From contig NZ_QFOA01000041.1 of assembly GCF_003248505.1 (NCBI RefSeq), positions 1 to 27,878 of the forward strand: a stretch of DNA of 27,878 bases, written 5' to 3'. The translations under genes and the position numbers were made by a program. Within the stretch, counting starts at the first letter, position 1; every line of letters begins with the position of its first letter. The DNA is from Sphingobium sp. (lineage in GTDB: Bacteria; Pseudomonadota; Alphaproteobacteria; Sphingomonadales; Sphingomonadaceae). This document shows positions 7,961-15,313 of the stretch, in pieces. The notes beneath the pieces were generated by a model. It searched no databases. It was not told the origin of the DNA and saw nothing but the letters and a program-made list of their open reading frames with translations.

Positions 7961-10351
7961 TTGACCCGAGCAATTACCAAGCAGCTGCGCCATATGAGCC
8001 TTCTGGCGTCTACAGCCATTGCTATCACGACACTGCCAGCCGGCATTGCCAGCGCGCAGGTGGCCGATCAGGCTAACGAACCCGCCACGCGCGGCGGTGC
8101 GGCCGACATCGTCGTTACGGCGCAAAAGCGCGAACAACGTCTGAACGACGTGGGTCTTGCGGTCACAGCTATCGGCGGCGAAGCCCTTCAAAATCGCCAG
8201 ATTGCGAGCCTTACGGATATCGCCTCGGCCGTTCCCGGACTCGTATTTTCCAACAGTGCGTCCAACACGCCAGTCTACACCCTGCGCGGCGTAGGCTTCA
8301 ACGACACGACGCTTGGCTCCTATCCTGACGTCAGCGTCTATCTGGACGAAGCGCCGCTTCCGTTCCCGGTCATGACCAAGCTGGTCGGGTTCGACCTGGA
8401 CCGTATTGAAGTACTTAAGGGGCCGCAGGGCACGCTCTTTGGCAACAATGCCACTGGTGGCGCGATCAACTTTATCGCTGCCAAGCCGACCAAGACTTTC
8501 GAGGCCGGCGGAACGGTAAGCTATGGCCGTTTCAACACCATTGACGGCGAAGCCTATGTCAGCGGACCGATCTCCGACACGCTGGGTGTTCGCATTTCGG
8601 GCAAGGCTACGCATTCCGACGACTGGCAGAAAAGCTATACCACCGACGCAAAGACCGGTGGCAGCGAGAATTATGCCGGCCGCATCATCCTTGCCTGGGA
8701 ACCGACCGATCGGCTCCGGGTCAACCTCAACGTCAACGGATGGCTCGAGAAGGGCAAGCCGCCAGCGCTGCAGCTGATCGGCATCCGCAACGCAGGCCCT
8801 GGCAACCCAGTCACAGGATATCCGCTGGCTCCCGAGAATGCCCGCTCGGCTGATTTCTCGACGAACATCGATCCTTATCTCGACAACAGCATGTGGCAGG
8901 CGATCGGACGGATCGACTATGATCTGACCGATGATATCTCTGTGACTTCGCTGACGTCCTACGTCGATTACAAGCAGAAGATGGCGTTCGACGGCGACGG
9001 CACTACGCTCAACAACGCGGATTTCCGCTTCTTCGGCGGCGGCATCAAGAGTTTCTCGCAGGAACTGCGGATCGCAAATGGCGGCAACAACCCGTTCCGC
9101 TACATTCTGGGTCTGAACTATTCCGACGATCGTGCAAAGGACAGATCGGAACTCGACTATCGCGACTCCACGATCAATACCGGCACCGCGGCATTCGGCG
9201 GGATTTTCCGGTCTGGTTTCCGCGCCAACCAGAATATGAAAAATTACGCCGCCTTCGCCAACGCGGAATATGATGTCGGTGACCTGACCTTCAAAGGCGG
9301 TATCCGCTATACGAAGTCCAAGCGCGACGCGAACAGTTGCTTCTTCGGCATCGCCGCCGAAGGTTCGAACCTGCCGTTCGCGCCGCTCTACACTTTCTTC
9401 GCCAACCTGCTCCGTTCGCAAAACGGACTGTCACCGATCACTGTCACGCCCGAACAGACGCTGGGCTGTCTGACCATCGACAATACCGGATTGCTGGGCG
9501 CTGATCCCACTTTCCTGCCCGGCCAGTTCGTCGGCAAGCTGAACGAGGATAACGTCTCATGGCGTGCGGGCATCGATTACAAGCCGCGTCCCGGTATCCT
9601 GCTCTACGCCAACGTCGCAAAGGGCTATAAGGCGGGCAGCTTCCCGTCGGTCGCGGCCTCGACGACCCAGCAGAGCCAGCCGGTGCGTCAGGAATCGCTG
9701 CAATCCTACGAAGCGGGCTTCAAGCTTTCGCTGATCGACCGGACGCTCCAGGCCAATGGCGCGATCTTCTACTACGACTATCGCAACCGCCAGATCCGTT
9801 CGAAGCTGCTCGATCCCAATTTCGGTCCGCTCGACGTTCTCGTGAACGTGCCCAAGTCCAACGTGAAGGGTCTCGAACTGGAACTGACGGCTAATCCCGC
9901 AGGCTGGTTCAGCGCCTACGCCAACTTCACCTATCTCGACGCGAAGGTGAAGCGTTACACCGGCCTCAACCCCGAAACGCTGGCGGTCGGACAGAATTTC
10001 GACGGTGCGGCACTGCCCTATACGCCGAAATATCAGATCTCGACGGGCTTCAGCGTGGACTTCCCGGTCAGCGACAACCTCAACGGTTTCGGTGGCGCGG
10101 ATCTCAACTATCGTAGCCAGACCAATGCGTTCATCGGCGCCTCGAACCTGTTCGAGATCAAGGACTATGGCACGCTCGATCTGCGGGCAGGCATCAAGTC
10201 CCAGGATGACCGCTGGTCGTTCCAAGTCTGGGGCAAGAACGTGACCAACAGCTACTATTGGGACAACGTCGCCTTCTTCTTCGACACCGTGACGCGCTGG
10301 CCGGCCCGCCCGGCTACCTATGGCGCAACCTTGAGCGTCAAGTTCCGCTGA
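7961..10351 (+). CDS. TonB-dependent outer-membrane receptor
   Basis: A 796-residue outer-membrane beta-barrel importer. It has an N-terminal signal peptide (hydrophobic LLASTAIAITTLPAGIASA, likely cut after residue 32), a TonB box-like DIVVTAQKR near 50, a plug domain with VPGL...YTLRGVGF and VEVLKGPQGTLFGNNATGGAINF-type sequence (here DRIEVLKGPQGTLF), and a long barrel ending in TYGATLSVKFR. The TTG start at 7961 is chosen because GGAGG lies 5 nt upstream; an in-frame ATG at 7994 would leave a shorter signal peptide. Sphingomonads use such receptors for large or hydrophobic substrates. Its position at the head of the central operon behind site B suggests it takes up the compound degraded here; iron-siderophore uptake is the alternative but no iron genes are nearby. 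Confidence 0.95.
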   Translation: MTRAITKQLRHMSLLASTAIAITTLPAGIASAQVADQANEPATRGGAADIVVTAQKREQRLNDVGLAVTAIGGEALQNRQIASLTDIASAVPGLVFSNSASNTPVYTLRGVGFNDTTLGSYPDVSVYLDEAPLPFPVMTKLVGFDLDRIEVLKGPQGTLFGNNATGGAINFIAAKPTKTFEAGGTVSYGRFNTIDGEAYVSGPISDTLGVRISGKATHSDDWQKSYTTDAKTGGSENYAGRIILAWEPTDRLRVNLNVNGWLEKGKPPALQLIGIRNAGPGNPVTGYPLAPENARSADFSTNIDPYLDNSMWQAIGRIDYDLTDDISVTSLTSYVDYKQKMAFDGDGTTLNNADFRFFGGGIKSFSQELRIANGGNNPFRYILGLNYSDDRAKDRSELDYRDSTINTGTAAFGGIFRSGFRANQNMKNYAAFANAEYDVGDLTFKGGIRYTKSKRDANSCFFGIAAEGSNLPFAPLYTFFANLLRSQNGLSPITVTPEQTLGCLTIDNTGLLGADPTFLPGQFVGKLNEDNVSWRAGIDYKPRPGILLYANVAKGYKAGSFPSVAASTTQQSQPVRQESLQSYEAGFKLSLIDRTLQANGAIFYYDYRNRQIRSKLLDPNFGPLDVLVNVPKSNVKGLELELTANPAGWFSAYANFTYLDAKVKRYTGLNPETLAVGQNFDGAALPYTPKYQISTGFSVDFPVSDNLNGFGGADLNYRSQTNAFIGASNLFEIKDYGTLDLRAGIKSQDDRWSFQVWGKNVTNSYYWDNVAFFFDTVTRWPARPATYGATLSVKFR

Positions 10352-10359
10352 CGCTTGCT

Positions 10360-10389
10360 CTCCCGCTCGGCCGAGGGGGCGAGCGGGAG
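10360..10389 (+). other. Intergenic stem-loop after the TonB receptor gene
   Basis: CTCCCGCTCG and CGAGCGGGAG form a perfect 10-bp stem with a 10-nt loop, 9 bp after the receptor stop. No T-run follows, so it is not a standard intrinsic terminator. It may protect the receptor mRNA 3' end or lower expression of the downstream genes. Confidence 0.65.
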
Positions 10390-10421
10390 GGACTACCGCT
10401 TTCAAAGGAGAATGACGAAAG

Positions 10422-10880
10422 ATGACTGACCAGCAGATATCGCGGCTTTTGGAGCAGCAGGCGATCGAACGGATGATGTTCGAATATTCCTACTATCTCG
10501 ACATGAACGATCCCGTGAACATGGCGACGCTCTTCGTGGATGACTGCGAGGTCAGCTACGCTCCCAATTTCGGCGCGGTCGGCATCGAAGCCTATAAGAA
10601 AACCCTCGACGGTATCGGTACCTTCTTCAAGGGCACCAGCCACCATAATTCCAATACTGTCGTCGACTTCATCAGCGAGACCGAAGCGGACGTCCGCTCG
10701 ATCGTGCTGGCGGTCCATCGCTACACCAAGGAGCGTCCCGACGGCATCCTGTACGGCCAGTATTTCGATCGCGTCGTCAAGGTCGATGGGCAGTGGAAGT
10801 TCAAGCGCCGCGAGCTGCGCACGACCATGACCACCGACTATCACGTCAAGGCTTTCAACCCCATCGGCCGACTGGAGTAA
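10422..10880 (+). CDS. SnoaL-like (NTF2 superfamily) protein, 152 aa
   Basis: A 152-residue SnoaL-type protein. The start (LLEQQAIERMMFEYSYYLDMNDPVNMATLFVDDCEVSYAPNFG) is the usual helical lid and cavity wall of the SnoaL_4 group. The two histidines of GTSHHNSNTVVDF and the C-terminal YFDRVVKVDGQWKFKRREL strand pair follow the same fold. Members act as isomerases, cyclases or dehydratases on polycyclic or lactone substrates, or as ring-hydroxylase beta-subunit relatives. No partner oxygenase alpha subunit is encoded here, so an isomerase or hydratase-like role is more likely. It lies 70 bp after the receptor gene and 7 bp before a crotonase, in the central operon. Confidence 0.87.
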   Translation: MTDQQISRLLEQQAIERMMFEYSYYLDMNDPVNMATLFVDDCEVSYAPNFGAVGIEAYKKTLDGIGTFFKGTSHHNSNTVVDFISETEADVRSIVLAVHRYTKERPDGILYGQYFDRVVKVDGQWKFKRRELRTTMTTDYHVKAFNPIGRLE

Positions 10881-10887
10881 TTGCTCC

Positions 10888-11724
10888 ATGCCTCCCTATG
10901 AAGCCATCAGGATAGAGCATGAGGAGGCGTTGAGCTGGATCGTCCTCAATCGTCCCGAGGCCGCCAACGCCTTGTCGCCGCAATTGCTCGACGAGTTCGG
11001 CCATGCGCTCGAAATGCTCAAGCATGAAGGCGGTCCGGTCATCGCCATACGGGGCGAGGGCAGGGGCTTTTGTTCCGGCATCGATCTGGGAGGCTATGGC
11101 GGGGGCGACAAGGGGCCGGCCGATCCGATGGCCGACCGCGCCCGCCTTGAAGCCAACGTCGCGCGCTGGTTGCAGATGTGGGACCACCCAAAGCCCGTCA
11201 TCGCGGCGGTCCATGGCTATTGCATGGCCGCCGCCGCACAGATGTGCGTGTTCACCGACATCACGGTGGTTGCCGATAATGTGAAGATCGGCGAACCGAC
11301 CATCCCCATAGGCGGCGGCTTCATTGCTCCCGCCTGGGTTTCCCTCGTCGGGCATAAGCGGGCGAAGGAATTTGCATTCGTGCCGGGCAACTGGATCGAT
11401 GGTCCCACGGCCGTCGAATGGGGCTGGGCCAATCACTGCGTTCCGGCCGAAGACCTCATCGCCTGCGTCCGCTCGCTGGCCGAGCGCATTGCCCTCACGC
11501 CGCCTGAAGTGCTCAGGCTCAAGAAGCTGTCGATCAACCGTGCGGCCGAAGCCCAGGGCTTCCGTCAGTCGCTCTCCGGCATCGCCGAGATCGACGCGCT
11601 GCTGCACCTCGCACCCGCCGTCCTCGAGATCCGTGCCCGCATGAAGGACAAGGGCCTCAAGGCGGTCATCCAGGAATATAAAGTCGCGCCGACGAGCCCG
11701 CTGGTCGCGCCAAAGGAGTCATGA
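10888..11724 (+). CDS. Crotonase-family protein lacking both enoyl-CoA hydratase glutamates
   Basis: A 278-residue crotonase. The CoA-binding and oxyanion region RGEGRGFCSGIDLGGY (55-70) and the second half HGYCMAAAAQMCVFTDITVVAD are recognisable. Aligned by eye to rat enoyl-CoA hydratase, the catalytic Glu144 position holds Gln118 and the Glu164 position holds Thr138 (KIGEPTIP), and the usual GGG before Glu144 is AAA. It is therefore unlikely to hydrate a simple enoyl-CoA and may instead be an isomerase, C-C hydrolase or other crotonase-fold enzyme. Glu136, two residues before Thr138, could serve as a relocated acid-base. It sits in the central operon, with the canonical crotonase following directly (stop TGA then ATG with no gap). 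Confidence 0.88.
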   Translation: MPPYEAIRIEHEEALSWIVLNRPEAANALSPQLLDEFGHALEMLKHEGGPVIAIRGEGRGFCSGIDLGGYGGGDKGPADPMADRARLEANVARWLQMWDHPKPVIAAVHGYCMAAAAQMCVFTDITVVADNVKIGEPTIPIGGGFIAPAWVSLVGHKRAKEFAFVPGNWIDGPTAVEWGWANHCVPAEDLIACVRSLAERIALTPPEVLRLKKLSINRAAEAQGFRQSLSGIAEIDALLHLAPAVLEIRARMKDKGLKAVIQEYKVAPTSPLVAPKES

Positions 11725-12495
11725 ATGTCTGACATCGAATTCACTAAAGACGGCCATACCGCGCATGTGAAGCTCAACCGTCCGCAAGGTCTCAATGCGA
11801 TCACGCAGGAGATGGATGATCTGCTGCTCGCTGCATGGACCGACATCAACGACGACCCGGATATCTGGACCGTCATTCTTTCGGCTGAAGGCGAGAAAAG
11901 CTTCTGCATCGGTGCGGACGTCTCCGGAGGCGCCGAGCGCAAGACGCGCATGGCGCTGGCTGGTGGCCTGACCGGCATCGGCGGCCCGCTCGTAAAACTG
12001 AAAAAGCCCCTTATCGTTGCGGTCCAGGGCTTCTGCGTTGGTGGCGGTTTCGAACTCGCCATGTGCGCCGACATCATCGTTGCGGCCGACACAGCCCAGT
12101 TCGGCCTGCCCGAAACGAAAGTTGGCATCATCGGCGAATGCGGCGTCGTGCATCGCGCCGTGCGCCAGCTTCCCCACCATATCGCAATGGCCATGATCCT
12201 GACCGGCGATCGCATCAAGGCGGAAGCCGCGGAGCGCTATGGTCTGGTCAACGAGGTCGTTCCCTATGCCGATCTCGCTGCCACGGCGCAGAAATGGGCC
12301 GACAAGATCAATGGTGCATCGCCGCTGGCCAACCAGGCCGCGAAGGTCGCCGCCCTCGACCGGCTCGGCTACCCGCTCGAGGTCGCCCTCATGACGAAGT
12401 TCGAGGAAATCGAGCAATATGCCGCCAGCGCGGACAAGCGTGAAGGCGAACAGGCCGCGGGCGAACGCCGCAAGCCGGTGTGGACCGGACGCTGA
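11725..12495 (+). CDS. Enoyl-CoA hydratase (canonical crotonase)
   Basis: A 256-residue enoyl-CoA hydratase/isomerase that adds water across a 2-enoyl-CoA double bond. It has the N-terminal LNRPQGLNAI, the oxyanion-hole segment SFCIGADVSG (59-68), and both catalytic glutamates by alignment: Glu110 (GGGFELAMCAD) and Glu130 (FGLPETKVG). The ATG follows the previous stop directly, with AAAGGAG seven bases upstream. With the HSD10-type dehydrogenase downstream and the thiolase on the other strand it can complete a beta-oxidation round. The acyl chain is unknown. Confidence 0.92.
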   Translation: MSDIEFTKDGHTAHVKLNRPQGLNAITQEMDDLLLAAWTDINDDPDIWTVILSAEGEKSFCIGADVSGGAERKTRMALAGGLTGIGGPLVKLKKPLIVAVQGFCVGGGFELAMCADIIVAADTAQFGLPETKVGIIGECGVVHRAVRQLPHHIAMAMILTGDRIKAEAAERYGLVNEVVPYADLAATAQKWADKINGASPLANQAAKVAALDRLGYPLEVALMTKFEEIEQYAASADKREGEQAAGERRKPVWTGR

Positions 12496-12518
12496 CCTAA
12501 CCAAGGAGGAGCCAGGTA

Positions 12519-12743
12519 ATGAGTGATCATGTCTATCGGGTTATTGAGATCGTCGGCTCCTCCACGTCGAGTGTGGACGACGCGATCAAGACCGCCATCG
12601 CGCGCGCCAGCGAGACACTGCATGGCCTGCGATGGTTCGAGTTGGTTCAGACCCGTGGACATATCGAGGACGGTCAGATTCAGCATTTTCAGGTCACATT
12701 GAAAGTCGGCTTCGTCGTCGACCCCGTGACCGGCTCCGACTGA
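12519..12743 (+). CDS. Dodecin (flavin-storage protein)
   Basis: A 74-residue dodecin, the family's normal size. The sequence VYRVIEIVGSSTSSVDDAIKTAIARASETLHGLRWFELVQTRGHIEDGQ...QHFQVTLKVGF matches the whole dodecin pattern. It includes Trp39, which stacks on the flavin, and Gln58, the flavin-contacting glutamine of the family. Dodecins assemble into hollow dodecamers that bind FMN, FAD, riboflavin or CoA. A strong AAGGAGGAG ribosome site lies before the ATG. It lies directly upstream of a flavin reductase in a regulon with three flavin-dependent oxygenases, so a role in buffering flavin for them is a reasonable inference. Confidence 0.93.
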   Translation: MSDHVYRVIEIVGSSTSSVDDAIKTAIARASETLHGLRWFELVQTRGHIEDGQIQHFQVTLKVGFVVDPVTGSD

Positions 12744-12767
12744 ACGCCATACTGAACGAGGCGCCCT

Positions 12768-13928
12768 GTGTTATCTTCTCAGCAAGTCCTTCCCATCGAC
12801 CCCAAATGGTATCGCCAGGTTCTCGGGCAGTATCCGACCGGTGTCTGCGTGATCACCGCGACGGCCAGCGATGGCGTTCCCGTATCGATGGTCGTGGGTT
12901 CCTTCACGTCGGTCTCGTTGAACCCGGCGTTGGTCGCCTTCTTTCCCGATCGAGGATCGAGCAGTTGGGCCAAGTTACGCGACTGCGAGCATTTCTGCGT
13001 GAATATCCTGGGTGCAGAGCAGGAGCCTATCTGTCGCCAACTTGCGTCCAAGGACCCTAACAAATTTGACGGCGTCGCCCACCGGATTTCGGAACGAGGC
13101 TGTCCTGTCCTTGAAGATGTGGTCGCGTGGATAGAATGCCGACGCTACGCCATCACCGATGCTGGGGACCATGAGATGGTCACAGGCGAAATTGTCGCGC
13201 TCGACATCGCTGGCGGCGGACTGCCTCTTCTCTTTTTTCAGGGCGGCTATGGCCAGTTTGCCCCCGGCGCGCTCGTCGCGAGCGAAGCGCCGGGCCTGTC
13301 CCTCGCCCAGCTTCGGCAGGTCGATCGGGCGCGCGCCGAACTGGAGCGTCTTGCTGCCGAAACCGGGGGACGCTGCATTGTTACCGTCCGGGCCGGCGAG
13401 GAACTGATCGTGGCAGCGAGTGCCGGACAGGGAAATATTCCAGGCATCGCAACGCTCGTCGGGCAACGATTGCCGTTCCGCCTGCCGACCGGGTCGGTGT
13501 TCGCAGCCTGGCTCTCCGATCAGGAAGTCGGCCCCTGGCTTGGCCGCCACGACGTTCCGGTTCGCGAAACTGCGGCCACCGTTCTTGCCAGAGTGCGTGA
13601 ACGCGGCTTCTCGGTCGGCCTTATCAGCGAGGCACAACGCATCTTCTCCGCGCAACTGGCCGCCGCGGGTGACGACGAGATCGCGATCGAAGCGCTGGAG
13701 GAGCTGATTTCCGACCTGGCCTTTGATCCTGCCGAATGGACCGATGCGATCAAGGAACAGGCGCGGGTCGTCTCGGTGCCGGTTTTTGGCGCCGACGGCG
13801 CCGTCGCCAAGGCGCTGACACTCTATGGTTTCCCCAAGCCTCCAGAAGGCGGCATCGATATCTATATCGCGCATCTGATCGAAGCAGCCACCCGCGTAGG
13901 CGCGGATCTGGGAGCCCGCGCGCAATAG
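12768..13928 (+). CDS. Flavin reductase fused to an IclR-type effector-binding domain
   Basis: A 386-residue two-domain protein. Residues 1-165 are a flavin reductase of the HpaC/FMN-binding split-barrel family (WYRQVLGQYPTGVCVITA, VVGSFTSVSLNPALVAFFPD, WAKLRDCEHFCVNIL, EMVTGEIVALDI), which makes free reduced flavin from NAD(P)H. Residues about 175-380 match the C-terminal ligand-binding half of IclR regulators: RLPFRLPTGSVFAAWLS (normally LP.h.TA.GKA.LA), RVRERGFSVGLISEAQRIFS, and VVSVPVFGADGAVAKALTLYGFP (normally A.PV.d..G.v..a....gp). There is no helix-turn-helix, so it is not a regulator of transcription. The reductase of 4-hydroxyphenylacetate hydroxylase from Acinetobacter uses a different (MarR-like) extra domain to gate activity by substrate, so a substrate-gated reductase is the best inference. 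The GTG start has GAACGAGG upstream. It probably serves the two LLM enzymes. Confidence 0.87.
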   Translation: MLSSQQVLPIDPKWYRQVLGQYPTGVCVITATASDGVPVSMVVGSFTSVSLNPALVAFFPDRGSSSWAKLRDCEHFCVNILGAEQEPICRQLASKDPNKFDGVAHRISERGCPVLEDVVAWIECRRYAITDAGDHEMVTGEIVALDIAGGGLPLLFFQGGYGQFAPGALVASEAPGLSLAQLRQVDRARAELERLAAETGGRCIVTVRAGEELIVAASAGQGNIPGIATLVGQRLPFRLPTGSVFAAWLSDQEVGPWLGRHDVPVRETAATVLARVRERGFSVGLISEAQRIFSAQLAAAGDDEIAIEALEELISDLAFDPAEWTDAIKEQARVVSVPVFGADGAVAKALTLYGFPKPPEGGIDIYIAHLIEAATRVGADLGARAQ

Positions 13929-13984
13929 AATATGAACCTGCCGGGCGACAGCAGCCTGCGCATTGAACTTTCAAGGAGACACCT

Positions 13985-14746
13985 ATGGACATGCGTGATG
14001 TCGCAGCAATCGTCACGGGAGGCGCATCGGGACTGGGTGGCGCGACAGCCTCGATGCTTGCCGCGCACGGCGCACGCGTCGCGATCTTCGATCTCAATGA
14101 GGAGCAGGGGCCCAGGAAGGCCCAGGAATTGGGCGGCGCGTTCTTCCGGGTCGATGTCGCCGACGCGCAGAGCGTGAAGGATGGGTTGGAAGCCGCAGCA
14201 CAGGCGCACGGCACGGCGCGCATCCTAGTGAACTGCGCAGGCGTCGCGCCGGCGATCAAGACGGTCGGTCGGGAAAATGTGCCGCATCCACTCGACAGCT
14301 TTCGCCGCGCCGTCGAGATCAATCTCATCGGCAGCTTCAACGTCATCGCCCAGTTCGCCGCCCTTCTGGCCGTTGCCGAGCCTGTCGGCGAAGAACGTGG
14401 CGTCATCGTCAACACCGCAAGTGTTGCTGCCTATGACGGGCAGATGGGTCAGGCGGCCTACGCCGCGTCCAAGGGCGGCGTCGTGGGCATGACGCTACCG
14501 GTCGCCCGCGATCTGGCGCAGCACAAGATCAGGGTCATGACGGTCGCGCCGGGCATCTTCCTGACGCCGATGCTAATGGGATTGCCCCAGCCGGCGCAGG
14601 ATTCGCTTGGCCAGCAGGTTCCGCATCCCAGCCGCTTGGGCCGCCCGGAAGAATATGCTCAACTGGTGGAAGCCATCATCGGCAACCCCATGCTCAATGG
14701 TGAAGTCATCAGGCTCGACGGCGCGATCAGAATGGCGCCGCGATAG
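13985..14746 (+). CDS. HSD10-type 3-hydroxyacyl-CoA dehydrogenase (SDR)
   Basis: A 253-residue SDR that closely follows 3-hydroxyacyl-CoA dehydrogenase type 2 (HSD10 / 2-methyl-3-hydroxybutyryl-CoA dehydrogenase). The tell-tale stretches are VIVNTASVAAYDGQMGQAAY, then ASKGGVVGMTLPVARDLA, IRVMTVAPGIFLTPML, HPSRLGRPEEYAQLVEAII and NPMLNGEVIRLDGAIRM. It has TGGASGLG (11-18), Asp36 for NAD, Ser146, Tyr159 and Lys163. It oxidises 3-hydroxyacyl-CoA, often 2-methyl branched, to 3-oxoacyl-CoA with NAD. It comes after the two crotonases and would feed the thiolase of the opposite-strand operon. A 56-bp gap with AAGGAG precedes the ATG. Confidence 0.92.
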   Translation: MDMRDVAAIVTGGASGLGGATASMLAAHGARVAIFDLNEEQGPRKAQELGGAFFRVDVADAQSVKDGLEAAAQAHGTARILVNCAGVAPAIKTVGRENVPHPLDSFRRAVEINLIGSFNVIAQFAALLAVAEPVGEERGVIVNTASVAAYDGQMGQAAYAASKGGVVGMTLPVARDLAQHKIRVMTVAPGIFLTPMLMGLPQPAQDSLGQQVPHPSRLGRPEEYAQLVEAIIGNPMLNGEVIRLDGAIRMAPR

Positions 14747-14758
14747 AAGGAGAGAGAA

Positions 14759-15265
14759 ATGGACCTGGAGCAACGCATTCGCCGACTGGAGGATCGCAAT
14801 GCGATCTCGGATCTCGTCGTCTCCTATTTCCTGGCGTCTGACGATGACGATTCCGACGGCGTGGCGGCCAGCTTCATTCCCGACGCCACATTCAGTTCTT
14901 CGGGCGTTCTCAATGCGACCGGTCGCGATGCCATCGTCGAATTCATAAAGACGGCCCGTTCCTATATGGGACTGACGGTACACACCCCCCATTATGTCCA
15001 GTGCCGGTTCGAGTCCGACGATCGGGCTACCGGCCTTGTCGGCGCGCACCTGGAATTGGTCCTGGGTGGCACGAGCGTCGTCGGCGCTGTCCGCTATGTC
15101 GATAGCTATGTCCGGGACGGAGAGGTCTGGCGTTTTGCCTCGCGCGATATGCGCACCGTTCATATCGCACCGTGGGATGAGGTCGGCGCGGCGTTTGCCT
15201 CGACGACCCCGGTGCGCTGGCCGGGCGGGGAAGCTGCCGCCTCGGATTTCCCGCGCAAGTCTTAG
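14759..15265 (+). CDS. SnoaL-like (NTF2 superfamily) protein, 168 aa
   Basis: The third SnoaL-like gene of the island, 168 residues. The N-terminus LEQRIRRLEDRNAISDLVVSYFLASDDDDSDGVAASFIPDATFSSSG is the usual SnoaL_4 start. HTPHYVQCRFESDDRATGLVGAHLELV and VRYVDSYVRDGEVWRFASRDMRTVHI complete the curved sheet. It starts 12 bp after the HSD10-type gene, with the same AAGGAGAGAGAA ribosome site seen before monooxygenase 2 and the alcohol dehydrogenase. It is the last gene of the central operon. The reaction is unknown; isomerase, dehydratase or binding roles are possible. Confidence 0.87.
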   Translation: MDLEQRIRRLEDRNAISDLVVSYFLASDDDDSDGVAASFIPDATFSSSGVLNATGRDAIVEFIKTARSYMGLTVHTPHYVQCRFESDDRATGLVGAHLELVLGGTSVVGAVRYVDSYVRDGEVWRFASRDMRTVHIAPWDEVGAAFASTTPVRWPGGEAAASDFPRKS

Positions 15266-15272
15266 TTCTAGT

Positions 15273-15308
15273 GCAGGCGTGCCGGTCCGCTGGACATGGT
15301 ACGCCAGC
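15273..15308. terminator. Likely hairpin terminator between convergent operons
   Basis: GCAGGCGTGCC pairs with GGTACGCCAGC (11 bp with one A-A mismatch and one G-T wobble), and a second stem GTCC/GGAC closes the loop. It lies 7 bp after the third SnoaL-like gene and 5 bp beyond the end of the opposing hydrolase gene. Only short, broken T-runs follow on either side, so its strength as an intrinsic terminator is uncertain. Confidence 0.5.
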
Positions 15309-15313
15309 TTATA

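Noticed and set aside
8720..8737. Two GTCAAC half-sites in the TonB receptor coding region
   Set aside because: They are in direct, not inverted, orientation and lie in coding sequence; they do not match the full palindrome.
7940..9421. A 493-codon open frame on the minus strand opposite the TonB receptor gene
   Set aside because: It is antisense to a clear receptor with signal peptide and plug domain; its translation is rich in Arg/Val/Ile/Asp in a way typical of mirrored high-GC codons and matches no family.
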